Part shown: piece after piece, positions 50,201-60,064 of the stretch
How the letters are laid out: each line of letters starts with the position of its first letter
How positions within the stretch are numbered: position 1 is the first letter of the stretch
Source: Effrenium voratum
Lineage: Eukaryota; Sar; Dinophyceae; Suessiales; Symbiodiniaceae
Length of the DNA: 64,000 nucleotides
Reading direction: 5' to 3'
Assembly: GCA_963377175.1 (NCBI GenBank)
Contig: CAUJNA010003295.1
Location: forward strand, 570,501-634,500
The notes under the pieces: model-generated
Database searches by the model: none
What the model saw: the letters and a program-made list of their open reading frames with translations, nothing else
What the model was told of the DNA's origin: nothing
Program-made: the position numbers and the translations under genes

Positions 50201-52019
50201 GCCCACCTCATCATCCAAGGCCCCCCGGAGGTACCACACGTTGATCTCCACTGGCCTTTCTGGCGTGCTGGCATCCTGGCGCATCTCAACTGGGGCAGTT
50301 CCACATGGCACCGGCAAGTGCAGCATAGAAATGGCCGTGGTCCTCGAAGCTCGGCACCAAACCTCAGGCGGGAATGTGTGAAAACCACAGAGCCTCTCTA
50401 ATGCTTGGTTTCATGCCTTTTGCCTTTAGCAAACCATTCTGACGAGGGCGTCTGCCCTAGTTTTGCCCTGCAATTTCCAGGGTCGCGGCCGCGGAATTCC
50501 GGGGCATCGGGGCGGTACACCGGGGCGCTGTAGGAGCGAATCTTCATCTCCTTCTCCTGCCCAGATGGTATTTTGACAAAATTTAGGAGGAATCCAGGCC
50601 AAAGGTGCAAGTACAAGGACCAACCCCCACTTCGCTTGGAAACCGTGGGTAGGCGACGCTCCAGCTTTCACCCTTGTCCAAGTTTTCCCTCTCGAAGCAG
50701 GGGTTTTCCTTGGTGACTGCTTGTGGCTTTGGCGAAAAATCCAAGGATAATACAAAAGCTCTCTGATACACGCCGCTCGCTCACCCCGCCTGCAAGGCTG
50801 CCCTCGCTGGCAGCGCCTTCAGCCGTTCCCCGGCCCGCGTCACCTCGAAGTGGCCTGGCCTTGGAAGGCGGGAAGCACCAATCCCATCCCATTGATGCTG
50901 GGAAGTGGCATCTACTCTAGTAGCCAAACGACCCTCCTGCAAGAACATGCTGGCAGGCATCTGCCCTCCAAGCACGCTCTTCCGGCTGGCTCAGGCTCAG
51001 GGCAGCGCACGCCGCAGCACACGCGGTCGAGGAACTCGGGGAGAGTGGCGGTGCGCATTTTCAACAGCCGCACCACGGTCCGCGTCAGGGACAAGTGCTC
51101 TGCCGGCAGGCTGCGAGCAAGCAGCGCCTATGGCGACGGCATGGAACCGGCGTTTGGATGGCTCAAACGAATCCGGGGCCCGAGGGCTCCGCTCAGGCTT
51201 TCCGTCCCACTTGCCGCCGAGGGGCGCGGCCCAGGACCTCCACATCCTCCCCGTGGCGATCCCAGGGGTGGGACCCACACTCCGCGCTGCGCTGCTCCAT
51301 GAGCACCGCCAGCAGGTCCTGGCGATATAGCGGCTTGCGTTGACGCCAGGGGCTCCAAGGGGAGTTGGAGAGGGCCGGGAGCGTGTGATGTTGCTTCTTC
51401 TTGGGTTGGATGACCCCTCCAGGAGCAGAATTTCAACCGATTTCAACGTGATGGTCACCTGTCACGATGCCCACCTGCAATCTGTTGTCACACAACCTCG
51501 TTGCGCATGGGGTTGAGCAGCAATCTGTTAACCAATTGTTGAAGAGGTGCTCAACCATGACAGCCCACTCTTCATGTATCCCTCAATGACACTCAGTGTT
51601 GATGATGAGACTGCGCGTAGGCGTACCCCCGGTCATCCCTATGCCACATCAAATGACATCTCCAGCAATGGTCTTCGAATTTCGGTGCATCAGCCCGCCC
51701 ACCTCCACAACTCCAAACTCGTTGTGCTGCAATGCCACGTCTAGCACCTAAAGCACTCGGTGGCCCCCATTCACAGCACTTTGCAAATCGCCCCTTGCCT
51801 CCCCGTCCCCCCTTTTCTTGGCCCCCCTCTTGGTTGGCCCCACTCTTGGCCCCTCTTGGCCTCTCTTCCCTTCGATTCCCTCACCTACCTCTTATACACT
51901 TGGCCGCCGGGCGTTGCGGCCCTTGGCATCCCGCTGGAAAGGTGATGCGGAGAGCCGCACCAGCAGCCGGGCCTGGGAGGCTTGGCCCCGGCAGGCGCAG
52001 CAGTGGAGCAGCGTCCAGC
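44240..52019 (-). CDS. Ankyrin/TRP-like cation channel, multi-exon
   Basis: Minus-strand exons in order: 52019-51949 (ankyrin repeat); about 51318-51200; about 51110-51010 (TVVRLLKMRTATLPEFL); about 50870-50770; from 50556 (EKEMKIRSYSAPVY); 50275-50207 (PVEINVWYLRGALDDE); about 49880-49740 (ELALYLVYMACFAGF, S1); about 49620-49500 (ATVVRVIVGAAGEVLLALYQ, S2); about 49180-49075 (LSYFTTWNNLDMMRIVP); from 49008 (ALVTTAIVWSIV, S3); about 46080-45975 (NLLAITTVFVCSRLVFML, S4); 45819-45620 (S5); about 45590-45420 (pore); about 45270-45200 (S6); about 45035-44980; about 44940-44820; about 44415-44240. The WNxLD segment and IMSDSYDKA after S6 are TRP-family signatures. It should pass cations across a membrane. 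The true start and end are unknown. Confidence 0.65.
44980..45819 (-). CDS. Pore-forming exons of the TRP-like channel
   Basis: S5 exon (45819-45620): LVTIFWDMAVFFRLMILMML, then TFVFAFLLRL, ending at a GC donor. Pore exon (about 45590-45420): FTLDGFGTMMWYVYVHGVFG followed by DTD; the GFGTMMW turn and FGD pattern resemble TRP selectivity-filter regions. S6 exon (about 45270-45200): AKFLLVSMVIVMLVV. The next exon begins AIMSDSYDKAAG, matching the conserved IA-x-M-x-[DN]-[ST]-Y-[DE] segment just after S6 in TRP channels. Confidence 0.65.
46308..48731 (-). pseudogene. Intron-less octotricopeptide-like/RluA pseudouridine synthase retrocopy with five in-frame stops
   Basis: One frame of 807 codons runs from ATG at 48731 to TGA at 46308, unlike the many-exon genes around it. 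Residues 1-490 carry repeats of the type PQxLANxAW (NPQNLANAARCPAA, FGPQEAANTA, NPQEISNIVWSHG), as in octotricopeptide/RAP RNA-binding proteins of organelles. The C-terminal part is an RluA-family synthase: GFVHRLDTPSSGLVL (catalytic Asp, near 46725), REYVV, and TGRRHQIRVHL near 46420. In-frame stops: TAG 48593-48591, TAG 48368-48366, TGA 48314-48312, TAG 48284-48282, TGA 47525-47523. There is no frameshift. It lies in the channel gene between the S3 and S4 exons, same strand. It is a processed retrocopy, or a gene needing recoding. Confidence 0.8.
51949..52019 (-). CDS. Ankyrin-repeat exon
   Basis: After CCTCGCAG|G, the exon encodes WTLLHCCACRGQASQARLL followed by VRLSAS. The TLLH-x(3-4)-G-x(6)-LL pattern is that of an ankyrin repeat. 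Ankyrin repeats precede the membrane domain in TRPA, TRPC, TRPN and TRPV channels, which fits its place upstream of the channel exons. Confidence 0.6.
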
Positions 52020-52636
52020 CTGCGAGGTGCGTCACAGGCTGGCGAACGGTGCAAGCAAGCAACCTTTACCAAGCCCATATGGAACTCTGGCTGCCCTGGC
52101 CTAAGCCCGGAAGCTGCTGATGCAGCAGGGTGGGCATCATCTCCAGCTGAGCGTAGAATGCCGAGCTGGCCTGAGCTGAGCAGCATTTGTTGTTCCTTAC
52201 TTCGAGTCATGCAAAAAATGGGGCGAATGACAGCCCTGATGCATGTGTTTGTATTGGCAGCCTTTGCCCATGGTCTGCGGATCGTTTCACTACACTTTGC
52301 AAGCTCCGCCTTGCGAGTCGCAACTGTGACACCGCAGTATGCAAGGTGCACGTTGGCATCTCCGGCTCGGAAATCGCAATGGTTCAGTACAAGCGCGGTA
52401 TTGAGCGCAAAGTATGCGTTCGGTGGGCTGGCCACCCATGCTTGGCGAGGTTGTGGCAGGGCTTAGTCTGCCCTTGCGTTCATATCGTGGTTGATCTTGT
52501 TGTCTTTCAAAGCAGCCGGATTTTGGGCGATGATGCTGGAACTATACATGTGAACACAGAAGTGCTGCATTCTAGCACTGATTTTTTTTGACTAGGGAAC
52601 GGTGATGCAATCAAACACATGCTCCAAAGCCAGTAT
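52020..52636. other. Spacer between the WD40 gene and the channel exons
   Basis: No convincing exon, repeat or RNA. If the two genes are separate, the channel's upstream end lies here. Confidence 0.4.
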
Positions 52637-53821
52637 TTAGTTGACAAGCCTTCGTCTGCGTCGCTCAAACAGGACAACAGACAAGGATAAGGTTTGTTTC
52701 CTGAAAGGGAAATATGCCCACACCCTGTGACCCCAGGCTCCGGGTTGTAAGTCCACACACCGAGTGGCATCCTCCGCTTTTAGCTTGACATCTGGCAGCA
52801 TGAAATCCAGGGAGGGGTTCAGCAAGTCGTACACTAACACTCTGTGCTCGTCGTGGCTTGCGCCAGCTGACGCAGCTGAAGTGTCGTTGGCGTCCTGTTC
52901 TTCTTGCTCGCGTTGCGACTGGCAGCATACGGCTCGGCTAAGCTGCTCGCCTTTGATGACAATGTCCATCACCTCGCCACTCAAGCACAGAACTCGGTGA
53001 GCTTGAACGCGCATTTGCGAGGACTCGCTGCTCACAAGGCGCCCGAGGAGAAACAAATGCACACGCCCCGCCGTGTCTCCTGCGGCGAGCAGGCGCCCGG
53101 AGGCAGTGAACCGCAGCACAGTCGCAGCCAGTGGAGTCGAGCCCTTCTTTGGAGCGGCTTCGCCTTCCTGGGAGATGTCGAAGAAGGTCCGAAACCCGGT
53201 CCGAACCTCGTGTGCGACCACACAGGCGTCAGAGCTGCTGGCGAGCACAGCCGAGGGGAAAGGCTCCAACCCGCTTGGCATCAACAGCCCAGCGTGCCAA
53301 AGGCGCTTGACCTTCAGCCGTGGCTCCTTCGCCTCCCTCGGATCCTTGCTGACGGTCCTCGGCCTGCCCCGCGCCGAAGCGCTCGGGCTGCGTGGGCTGT
53401 TCGGGCCATCGCGCCACTCCAAGGGACGCGAATTGGAGTCGTAGCCAATGGCCAGGCACCGCACAGAGCTGCCCTCCAACGGCACCTCGCAGGAGAGCCG
53501 CGCGCAGCCAGAGTCCGACAAGTTCCACACGCAGCACACTGCGCCGGCATGGGAGTTCACTGCACCCGCCAGCCAACTCCGTCCAGGCAGGAACGCCAAG
53601 GCAACTACCTCGGCCCCCAACAAGGCGCATCTCAAGCCATCCTTGACGACACCTTCAGAGCTCGTCCAGCAAGCCAAACCCACACTCGTAGAGTGCGACC
53701 GCACTGCGCGCCCAGCGGCTGCTGCGATATACATGGTGGGATCGTCACCCTTTGCTGCGACACACGACAAGCTGTCTGCGTGTTCCTCTGTGCACAGCTC
53801 TTGATCCGGCAGCTTGAACGC
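52637..53821 (-). CDS. Large terminal exon of the WD40-type gene
   Basis: After CTGGGAG|G, an in-phase 395-codon segment runs without interruption to TAA at 52639-52637. It contains further blades (VVALAFLPGRSWLAGAV; AVLASSSDACVVAHEVRTG; VLRFTASGRLLAAGDTAGRV), an acidic Gln/Glu stretch (QSQREQEEQD) and ends in RRRRRLVN. At 1185 bp it is many times longer than the other exons here. Confidence 0.6.
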   Translation of the reverse strand, partial: AFKLPDQELCTEEHADSLSCVAAKGDDPTMYIAAAAGRAVRSHSTSVGLACWTSSEGVVKDGLRCALLGAEVVALAFLPGRSWLAGAVNSHAGAVCCVWNLSDSGCARLSCEVPLEGSSVRCLAIGYDSNSRPLEWRDGPNSPRSPSASARGRPRTVSKDPREAKEPRLKVKRLWHAGLLMPSGLEPFPSAVLASSSDACVVAHEVRTGFRTFFDISQEGEAAPKKGSTPLAATVLRFTASGRLLAAGDTAGRVHLFLLGRLVSSESSQMRVQAHRVLCLSGEVMDIVIKGEQLSRAVCCQSQREQEEQDANDTSAASAGASHDEHRVLVYDLLNPSLDFMLPDVKLKAEDATRCVDLQPGAWGHRVWAYFPFRKQTLSLSVVLFERRRRRLVN

Positions 53822-56800
53822 CTCCCAGGGCAGACCAATGAACATCACCCTCAGGAGACAAGATCCCGGCCTGCATGAAACTGCCATCTGCATCATAGAA
53901 GCATGCCACCAAAAGGTCACCATTCACTGCAACGCTGATGGCCGAGGAGTCGCGCGCGATGCCCGCAACCTGCACATTTCACACTTGTGCTTACACCAGG
54001 CTTGGTCATCAGCCCCCCGAACCTGCAAACTTCTGCCAAGGTGCCCTCTGCGCAGTCATGTCGCCCAACTGCCAAATAGAGAGGCCCCTGCAGGGTGCAA
54101 CACCGGCCATGAGACCTACATTGGACATTGAACCAGCAAACGCTCCCCGCACCTGGAGCGCTTCCTTGGGAGGAAGCATTGGCAAGTGAGAGGTGATGTA
54201 TGACCCGAACGTGCAAATGCAACCAAGAATCCGAAAGGCATCGGTGGTTGACCGAGGTGGTGAGCGGGGAATGCTTTCAGACGCCTGTGTAGCATCAGTA
54301 TCTGCCAACGTCTTCTGCATTGTCATGCCCAAATCTGCGCCCGTCACCTCAATGCAACCGCGACAGTCTGCAACACAGGGCCAGCAGCTGAGCTCGACAG
54401 GCAAGGCGCATGCAAGTGAGCCATTGAACCATTGTGCCGAGCAGCAGTAAGGAATTGACCAGTATCAGAGAGAGCAACCACGGGTCGAGCTCGGCCAGCA
54501 GAAATGCACGTGCCACCTCCGCCATCTTTCGCGAAGACCGCGCAGCGGGAAGGAGCGTGGGAGCTCCTGGGGCATGCTCACGCCAGCTGAGACAAGCGGC
54601 AACAAAACAAGCCGCGCCAAGACAAACTGCTCCACACGCTGCGAAGTTGGAACAACCTGCTGGCTCGCAATTGGTGGCTGGCTGGCCGTCCTTTGGGACC
54701 TGAAGCCAACTGCCAACCAAGGGCAATCACTAGCCCCGGTGACGAGCTGCGGAGTCTCAGAGCTGAAGGACCACCTGACCATCAAATGCAGGGCCCCATG
54801 CGTTGTCTAGGCACAGGCCCTCGGAAGCATAGTGACCCTTAAACTGTTTAACAAAAGCCTTGCACCCCCCACACACCCCACGTCCATGCGAAAAGGCTGG
54901 GAGGAGAGACCAAAGGTATGCAGACAACACCTTGCGCCTTCTTTCACTCATGGCAAGCCAAGCCTTCGCACCAACGCGCCAGACTCCACATTGACCAGCC
55001 CGACCTCTAAAGGACAAGCAGCAAAGACCGGACTGCGTCATGAAGACAATGACTCAAGGAGCTGCAGCTGAGGGAGTAGGCTTGGGCTTGCACGACGCAT
55101 GCACATGCGCACTTGCTCCAAGTCACGGATTTCATCTGAGTGAGAACCACCGCCAAGGTGGAGCTGCTCAGCCACGCAAGTGCGGGAATGCTGGCTGTGA
55201 GGTACACCTCCTTTGCTCGCAGCAGCCTTGGCTTCAAGACACGGGGGAAAAGTGTTGGCTAAGCGGCCGAACGTGCTTACCTCTGGCAACGTGAGCGGAA
55301 CTGACCAAAGAACCTACCCAAACAACAAAGCTGCCATGCGTGCACCTGTTCCTTTGGAATTTCCTTTGGCCCAGCGTGTTCGAGAAGCTCGTGCGTCTCC
55401 AGACTCCACACTGAGAGGGCGCTGTGCTCGGTCCGCGCTCGGCGGCTGCCTGACAGCCAGCTTGCAGCCGGGCGCACATTGTTTTTTTACATCTCTCTCC
55501 AATCCATCTTTATTTACACCTTGGAATTACTTCTGTCTTCTTGCTTCTCTTTTTACTATTGTTTACTATAGTTGGGTCAACAGGAATAATTATTGGAAAT
55601 GTTGCTGTGGATCTAGAATTACATGATACATATTGTGTTGTGGCACATTGTCCATGTTGTTCTTTCTTTAGAAGCTATAATTGCCATCTTCTCTGGGATA
55701 ATCTTGCATGGAGAAAAGATTGTTGGTACTAAGAATTGATTACTTTCATCCTCATGTACCCTCTCTCTGTATCATTCCACTATAATATTCATTGCTATGA
55801 TTCTTACCTTCTCTCCAACGCATTTCTTAGGATTTAATGGCATGCCAAGAAGCATCCCATCCTTTCCAGATTCTTTTCATTCCTGCAATTAAGGATTCTG
55901 TCTTCCATCCGAAACCTCAAACGCAAAAATAGTTGATTAGGAATCACGCGAAAGGGCTTATGTCACCTCTTTGCTTCAGTCTGCTGACGCCTTCGTGTGG
56001 AAGCTGCGTCATGGTGTTGCCAGGGGCGAGCGCCCTCGCGCCTGAGTCAGGTGACGCAAGCATGCAACAGTGGAACTCACTGAGACACCCAAGACAATAA
56101 ATAACTAAAGCATTAGACGCGTCATTAGCGGCATTCACTTGCGGATCACATCGGCCCATGGCACGACACACTTGAAATGCAGACTGCAGGGATGTGGGTA
56201 TGTTCAAAGATGGGGACCCGAAAAGATGGTGACCTGTCGTAGTCGCCCGTCTGTTGCCAAGACCCCCGGCCGGCGCCCCCGTCACCGGAGCGCTCGCAGC
56301 CCACGGCCAGCAGCGTGCCGTCTGGGGAGGCGCTGGTGCAGAGCACCCGGCTCTCCAGGTCCAAACACCGCACCTGCGGCCATGCCCTTTGCAACCGAAC
56401 CCCTGGCCTGGCCATGCTCGGAGACCCACCCACCAAAGCAGTCCCCACCTTGGAACAAAAAAACTGACTTCTGCCCAACCCTGCCCTGCCTCCACGTCAG
56501 GGTGCTGAAAGCGCAGCAAAACCTTAGACCACGGGATTTGTTTTCTACACCCCTTGGATGGTGCACAAGGCAGCGAGACTTGAGGGCGTGCCTCATCCTA
56601 GCCACCCCTTAAGCAACTGGCCGACTTTTGTGGAAACAAGCTTGGGGCGTACCCGCAACCCTTTGAAGGAGCTGCTCCCAACAAATCAGGCAACCTGCCC
56701 CCTTGCCAGGCATGGGGCGCGCTTCCCGCGCATCATCGCCCTGACCTCTGCAGCCGCGCAGGGCAGCTGCCAGGACTTGTCGTCCAAGAACCGCCAGCCA

Positions 56801-57465
56801 GTGAGCAGCCACCCTGAGCAAACAGTTTCAGTGATCAGCACAGCTCAAAAAATGAGATCCGGGAAGACAGAGGGATTATGGTCTCTAGAATTGTGCATCA
56901 GTTGCCTGATGCCAATGGCTAGAAGCCATCCGTCCCCGAAAGCACACGAACTCTGAGAAACTGCCAGTGACCCCCTTAATTTGGCTCGAGCCGGGCGCCC
57001 CGGCCACAACCAGCACGCACCCCAAGCTGGTACGCCGGGCCGTCCTCCTGCAACCAGGTCACCTCCGTTAAGACAGGTTGGCATGGGCCAGGCTGTACGG
57101 GTGACCCACTACTTGCTGTTCAAAAGTGAGGCCTAACATCGAGTGCTAAGTATCGGGCGAGAAGGCTCTCGTCATCCAACGCCAAAGAAAAGTCCTGACC
57201 TGAAGTCGGACTCGCGCCGCGCCGTGCTCAAAGCCCACCCCGCACCAGAAACACCTTGTGCCATTGGGCGGCCGGGGCTTTCCTCGTAAACCACATTGAC
57301 AGGCAGCCGAAAGCCAGAATGGCTTTCTACATCACCTGCAATGCCCGGGCAATGCGAAAAGTAAAAGACCCATGCACTTTATCTCATGCTGGCCGCCTCC
57401 GTCCATATCATCCCACAAGAGAACACGCCGGTCCGCTGCAATCACGGCACACTCCATCACAGCTC
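52637..57465 (-). CDS. WD40-type beta-propeller protein, multi-exon
   Basis: Minus-strand exons with WD40-blade character: 57465-about 57393 (AVIAADRRVLLWDDMDGG); about 57010-56905 (SSCAFGDGWLLAIGIR); about 56810-56730; about 56378-56265 (VRCLDLESRVLCTSASPDG, then TLLAVGCERSG); about 55430-55360 (VWSLETHELLEHAG); 55210-about 55110 (EVYLTASIPALAWLSSSTLA); about 55010-54965 (GLVNVESGALVRRLG); about 54530-54420 (PVVALSDTGQFLTAARHNGS); about 54340-54060 (including GLSIWQLGD); about 53980-53890 (SSAISVAVNGDLLVACFYDA); 53821-52637 (large last exon). A possible earlier exon lies at 57920-57800. Such propellers are scaffolds; the partner is unknown. Exon joins were not verified against a family. Confidence 0.6.
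55480..55935 (+). pseudogene. cox1: Nuclear insert of mitochondrial cox1 (3' part)
   Basis: An AT-rich island in GC-rich DNA. The plus strand encodes the C-terminal part of cytochrome c oxidase subunit I: FTIVGSTGIIIGN, VDLELHDTYCVVAH, then after a one-base insertion near 55655 IIAIFSGIILHGEKIVGTK, and after another shift STIIFIAMILTFSPTHFLG and FNGMPRSIPSFPDSFHS. The functional subunit reduces oxygen in the inner mitochondrial membrane. Here frameshifts and stops disable it, and it lies antisense in an intron of the WD40-type gene. It could be a copy of an unedited mitochondrial cox1 fragment, since dinoflagellate mitochondrial transcripts are edited. Confidence 0.9.
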
Positions 57466-58288
57466 CTTGCAAGTCAAATGTGGACCTGCAACATGATGCC
57501 ATGCCAAAGAAAAAGCCCCCAACTGCAAGACACAGTCACGCAAGACCATGACTGGCGCTCTCCTTCAGAGGTAGACTGGAAGTGGCTGACACAACGAAGT
57601 TGCATGCTGGGAAGCACCAAGCGACTTACCTCCTGTGAGGTATCTACCTCAGCTCCGCAGTCAAGACAAGAGTCTTCCCTGCGTTGCTAAACTTTGAAAC
57701 TGCAAGAGCACCGTTTCAAGCAGAGGGTTGGAGGATGTTCGCTCAATGTTGAGATCTTTTCGACCCAAATCCAAAAAACATGAACCAGGATTTGCCGTGC
57801 GGCGTCGATCAGGGATACCAGCGAGCACAGGCCTGCAGCCCCGGCAGCCACAAGGCGGAAGCCACTGCAGAAGCAAAGCGCCCGCAGAGTCCAGTCCCGC
57901 AATATTGGGCTTGTCAGCTGGCCTGTGCGGGCCAGCGGCCGAGGCATGGGTTTGTCCGCTAAGAGTGAGCCAGGACCAAACATGGCACCACCTGGCACCC
58001 CAAAAAAAAAAACGCGGAAGCCGTCAAAAAGAAAATGGCTGCAGATCAGTGTCTTTTCAGGCTTAGTGCCACTATCCGAAAATTAGGCGGCAACAAGATC
58101 TCGGGGGCGAACGAAGTCCCCTGAGTGTTCCAAGCGCGCTACCCGGAGGCAGTCTTTTCCATGAGAGCAGCCGGTGTGGCTAAGGTACCTAGGTGGCCCT
58201 CCACTCCTGAACATGAAATGGCCACCCAGTCACAAAATGTGGTTAAAGAATGCGGCGCGTTCTTCACATCGGGGGGAAACAAACCAGG
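57466..58288. other. Region between the WD40 gene and element 2
   Basis: A possible propeller exon lies at about 57920-57800 (DWTLRALCFCSGFRLVAAG). From 58000 to 58288 an A-run (58002-58013) and unique sequence; the 3' LTR of element 2 should lie here but cannot be delimited, because the matching 5' LTR is outside the window. Confidence 0.35.
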
Positions 58289-60064
58289 CTACTGGTGCTC
58301 TTCGCACCATTCACACAGATGCAGCTCTATCTGGCTGTTCCGCAAGTAATGGCACTCCTGGCGTGTGTGGATTCTCGCACCTCGCCTGGCCATGAAAAAT
58401 CTACGAGACCTCATCTGGTGCAAGTCTTCCAGCGCCCAGCTCGCTGCATTCTCCCAATGATCCGTGTCCTCGCGGGCCAGCTTCGCCACCTCTTCGACAT
58501 GCTTGATCTTGTCGCTGAGGTGCTTGACCTTCTCAGCCAGGTCCTGCTCGGCCTTCCGGCTCCAGAGGCGGCCCACCATGAATGCCAGTGCTGCCACCAT
58601 GAACATGATGATCAGCTTCATCACCTCAAACTCAAAACCGCCAGCCGAGTCCACCATTGCTGGCCTCTCTGCATTTGCTCCTGTCGCACTGCCCGCCGCC
58701 ATCGCCACCATGATCGCATCCGCCACCTTGGACCCTGACTTGGCCCCCTTTCCGTTGTTCTTCTTCCTGATCGTTCCCGTCATGCTCTCCCAGGACTTCT
58801 CGATCTCCTTGTGCGTCTTTTTCTTTGTCGCGGTGAACTCCGGGTCGTGCACCAGCTGCACCATCCCATACGACATGACATCTGCCATATCCTGTTGCGC
58901 AGCGAGCTTGGTCAGCCCATCGGCCATTTGCCTTTCACTGCTGACCCACCTCCACTCCGCCTTCAATGAATTGATGGCGTCCTTCACGCACAGGATTTCC
59001 AGCGCAGCCCGCTTGTCCAGGCTCTGAGATATGTTCTCGCGCTTCACCGCGTCACACAGGGCCTTCGCGTCGGTCACGATGGCACACTTGCCCCTGCCGT
59101 AGAGCTCTGCGCTGTCAGCGATGCCCTTGCTGGGGTCGAGCATCATGCCGAAGAAGACCTTCACGATCATGAGCTCGTCCAGGGCCATGGCACATGCTTC
59201 TGCCTCCGCAGCTAGGCTCGAGCGGCATACTCGTGGAATCTTAAAGGGCCTCCACGACACCAAGGTGTAGGGCACCGCCTTGCCGATCAGCACCTCCTCA
59301 TTGCACGCCACGATCATGAAGCCGCCCTGGCTAGACAGGTCGCTCCTGACGCTCACAGCGTCACTGAAGCACACGAAGCAGACCTTCTCCAGGCTAGGGG
59401 CGATCTTCGCGATGCGCAAAGCCACCTGGCCGTTGGCCTTTGCAAACCTGAGCATCTTGTTGAGCTCCTGGAGGTACTTACCATCGCCCTTGTTCAAGCC
59501 TCCCGCCAAAATGGACACCGAGGCATTGAGAAAAGGGGCTCCCTGGCCGGCAGGCCATTGCAGGGCTCCGATCAGCCCGCGAGCCTTGTTGATCTCCCTC
59601 GCATTGAGGGGCTCATCTATGTGCCTGTTCTTGACGATGTTGATGGGCAGAACCTTCTTGAAGAACTCCTCGTAGTCCAGCGTGAGCTTTTTCTGCGCGG
59701 TCACCTTGATTCGGCCGCCACAGAAAACCATGGGGTTCCTTACGTCGAGGACGGCCCACTTGCCGCAGTCAAAGCTCTTCTTGATGCGCTCCAGGGCGTC
59801 CGAGAAGTCTCGGTCTCTGTGGTCGCCCCCAATCATCATGTCATCGACGTGGAGGGTGACCAAGCCCTTCAGTACGCCCTCCTTGTTGTAGCACATGTAC
59901 GCGCACTTGTCCAGGGGGTGACGCCGAAGTGGAATTGCCCGGAGCCGCCGGTCAGCTTCTGTCCACCAGAGTAGGGGTGCGTCGGCCAGACCGTAGGCCG
60001 ACTTGTTGAGGCGCATGTGGATCCGGCCGCTGCGTCCAAGGAGTGCTGCGCAGTCTGGCGGCAA
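58289..60064 (-). CDS. Pol C-terminal part: reverse transcriptase palm, RNase H, and a membrane/coiled-coil tail
   Basis: A 591-codon open frame. RT segment: NKSAYGLADAPLLWW and the catalytic box LHVDDMMIGGD (near 59850; HVDD for YVDD). RNase H acidic residues: CFSDAVSVRSD, SLAAEAEACAMALDEL, AIVTDAKALCDAV, ERQMADGLTK. After RNase H there are about 180 more residues: a basic linker (KKNNGKGAKSGSK), a hydrophobic helix VMKLIIMFMVAALAFMVG (near 58625-58570), a heptad-like coiled coil (LAEKVKHLSDKIKHVEEVA) and a terminal Cys/His motif (HTRQECHYLRN, then LCEWCEEH). A membrane-anchored tail on copia Pol is unusual. The frame is intact from the palm to its stop. Confidence 0.85.
   Translation of the reverse strand: MPPDCAALLGRSGRIHMRLNKSAYGLADAPLLWWTEADRRLRAIPLRRHPLDKCAYMCYNKEGVLKGLVTLHVDDMMIGGDHRDRDFSDALERIKKSFDCGKWAVLDVRNPMVFCGGRIKVTAQKKLTLDYEEFFKKVLPINIVKNRHIDEPLNAREINKARGLIGALQWPAGQGAPFLNASVSILAGGLNKGDGKYLQELNKMLRFAKANGQVALRIAKIAPSLEKVCFVCFSDAVSVRSDLSSQGGFMIVACNEEVLIGKAVPYTLVSWRPFKIPRVCRSSLAAEAEACAMALDELMIVKVFFGMMLDPSKGIADSAELYGRGKCAIVTDAKALCDAVKRENISQSLDKRAALEILCVKDAINSLKAEWRWVSSERQMADGLTKLAAQQDMADVMSYGMVQLVHDPEFTATKKKTHKEIEKSWESMTGTIRKKNNGKGAKSGSKVADAIMVAMAAGSATGANAERPAMVDSAGGFEFEVMKLIIMFMVAALAFMVGRLWSRKAEQDLAEKVKHLSDKIKHVEEVAKLAREDTDHWENAASWALEDLHQMRSRRFFMARRGARIHTRQECHYLRNSQIELHLCEWCEEHQ

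Noticed and set aside
52904..53878. 324-codon plus-strand ORF
   Set aside because: Antisense shadow of the large WD40-type exon.
54420..54540. Transmembrane helix (LLSLILVNSLLLLGTMVQWL) on the minus strand
   Set aside because: The alternative frame gives a typical propeller blade (PVVALSDTGQFLTAARHNGS) consistent with neighbouring exons; the hydrophobic frame is probably its shadow.
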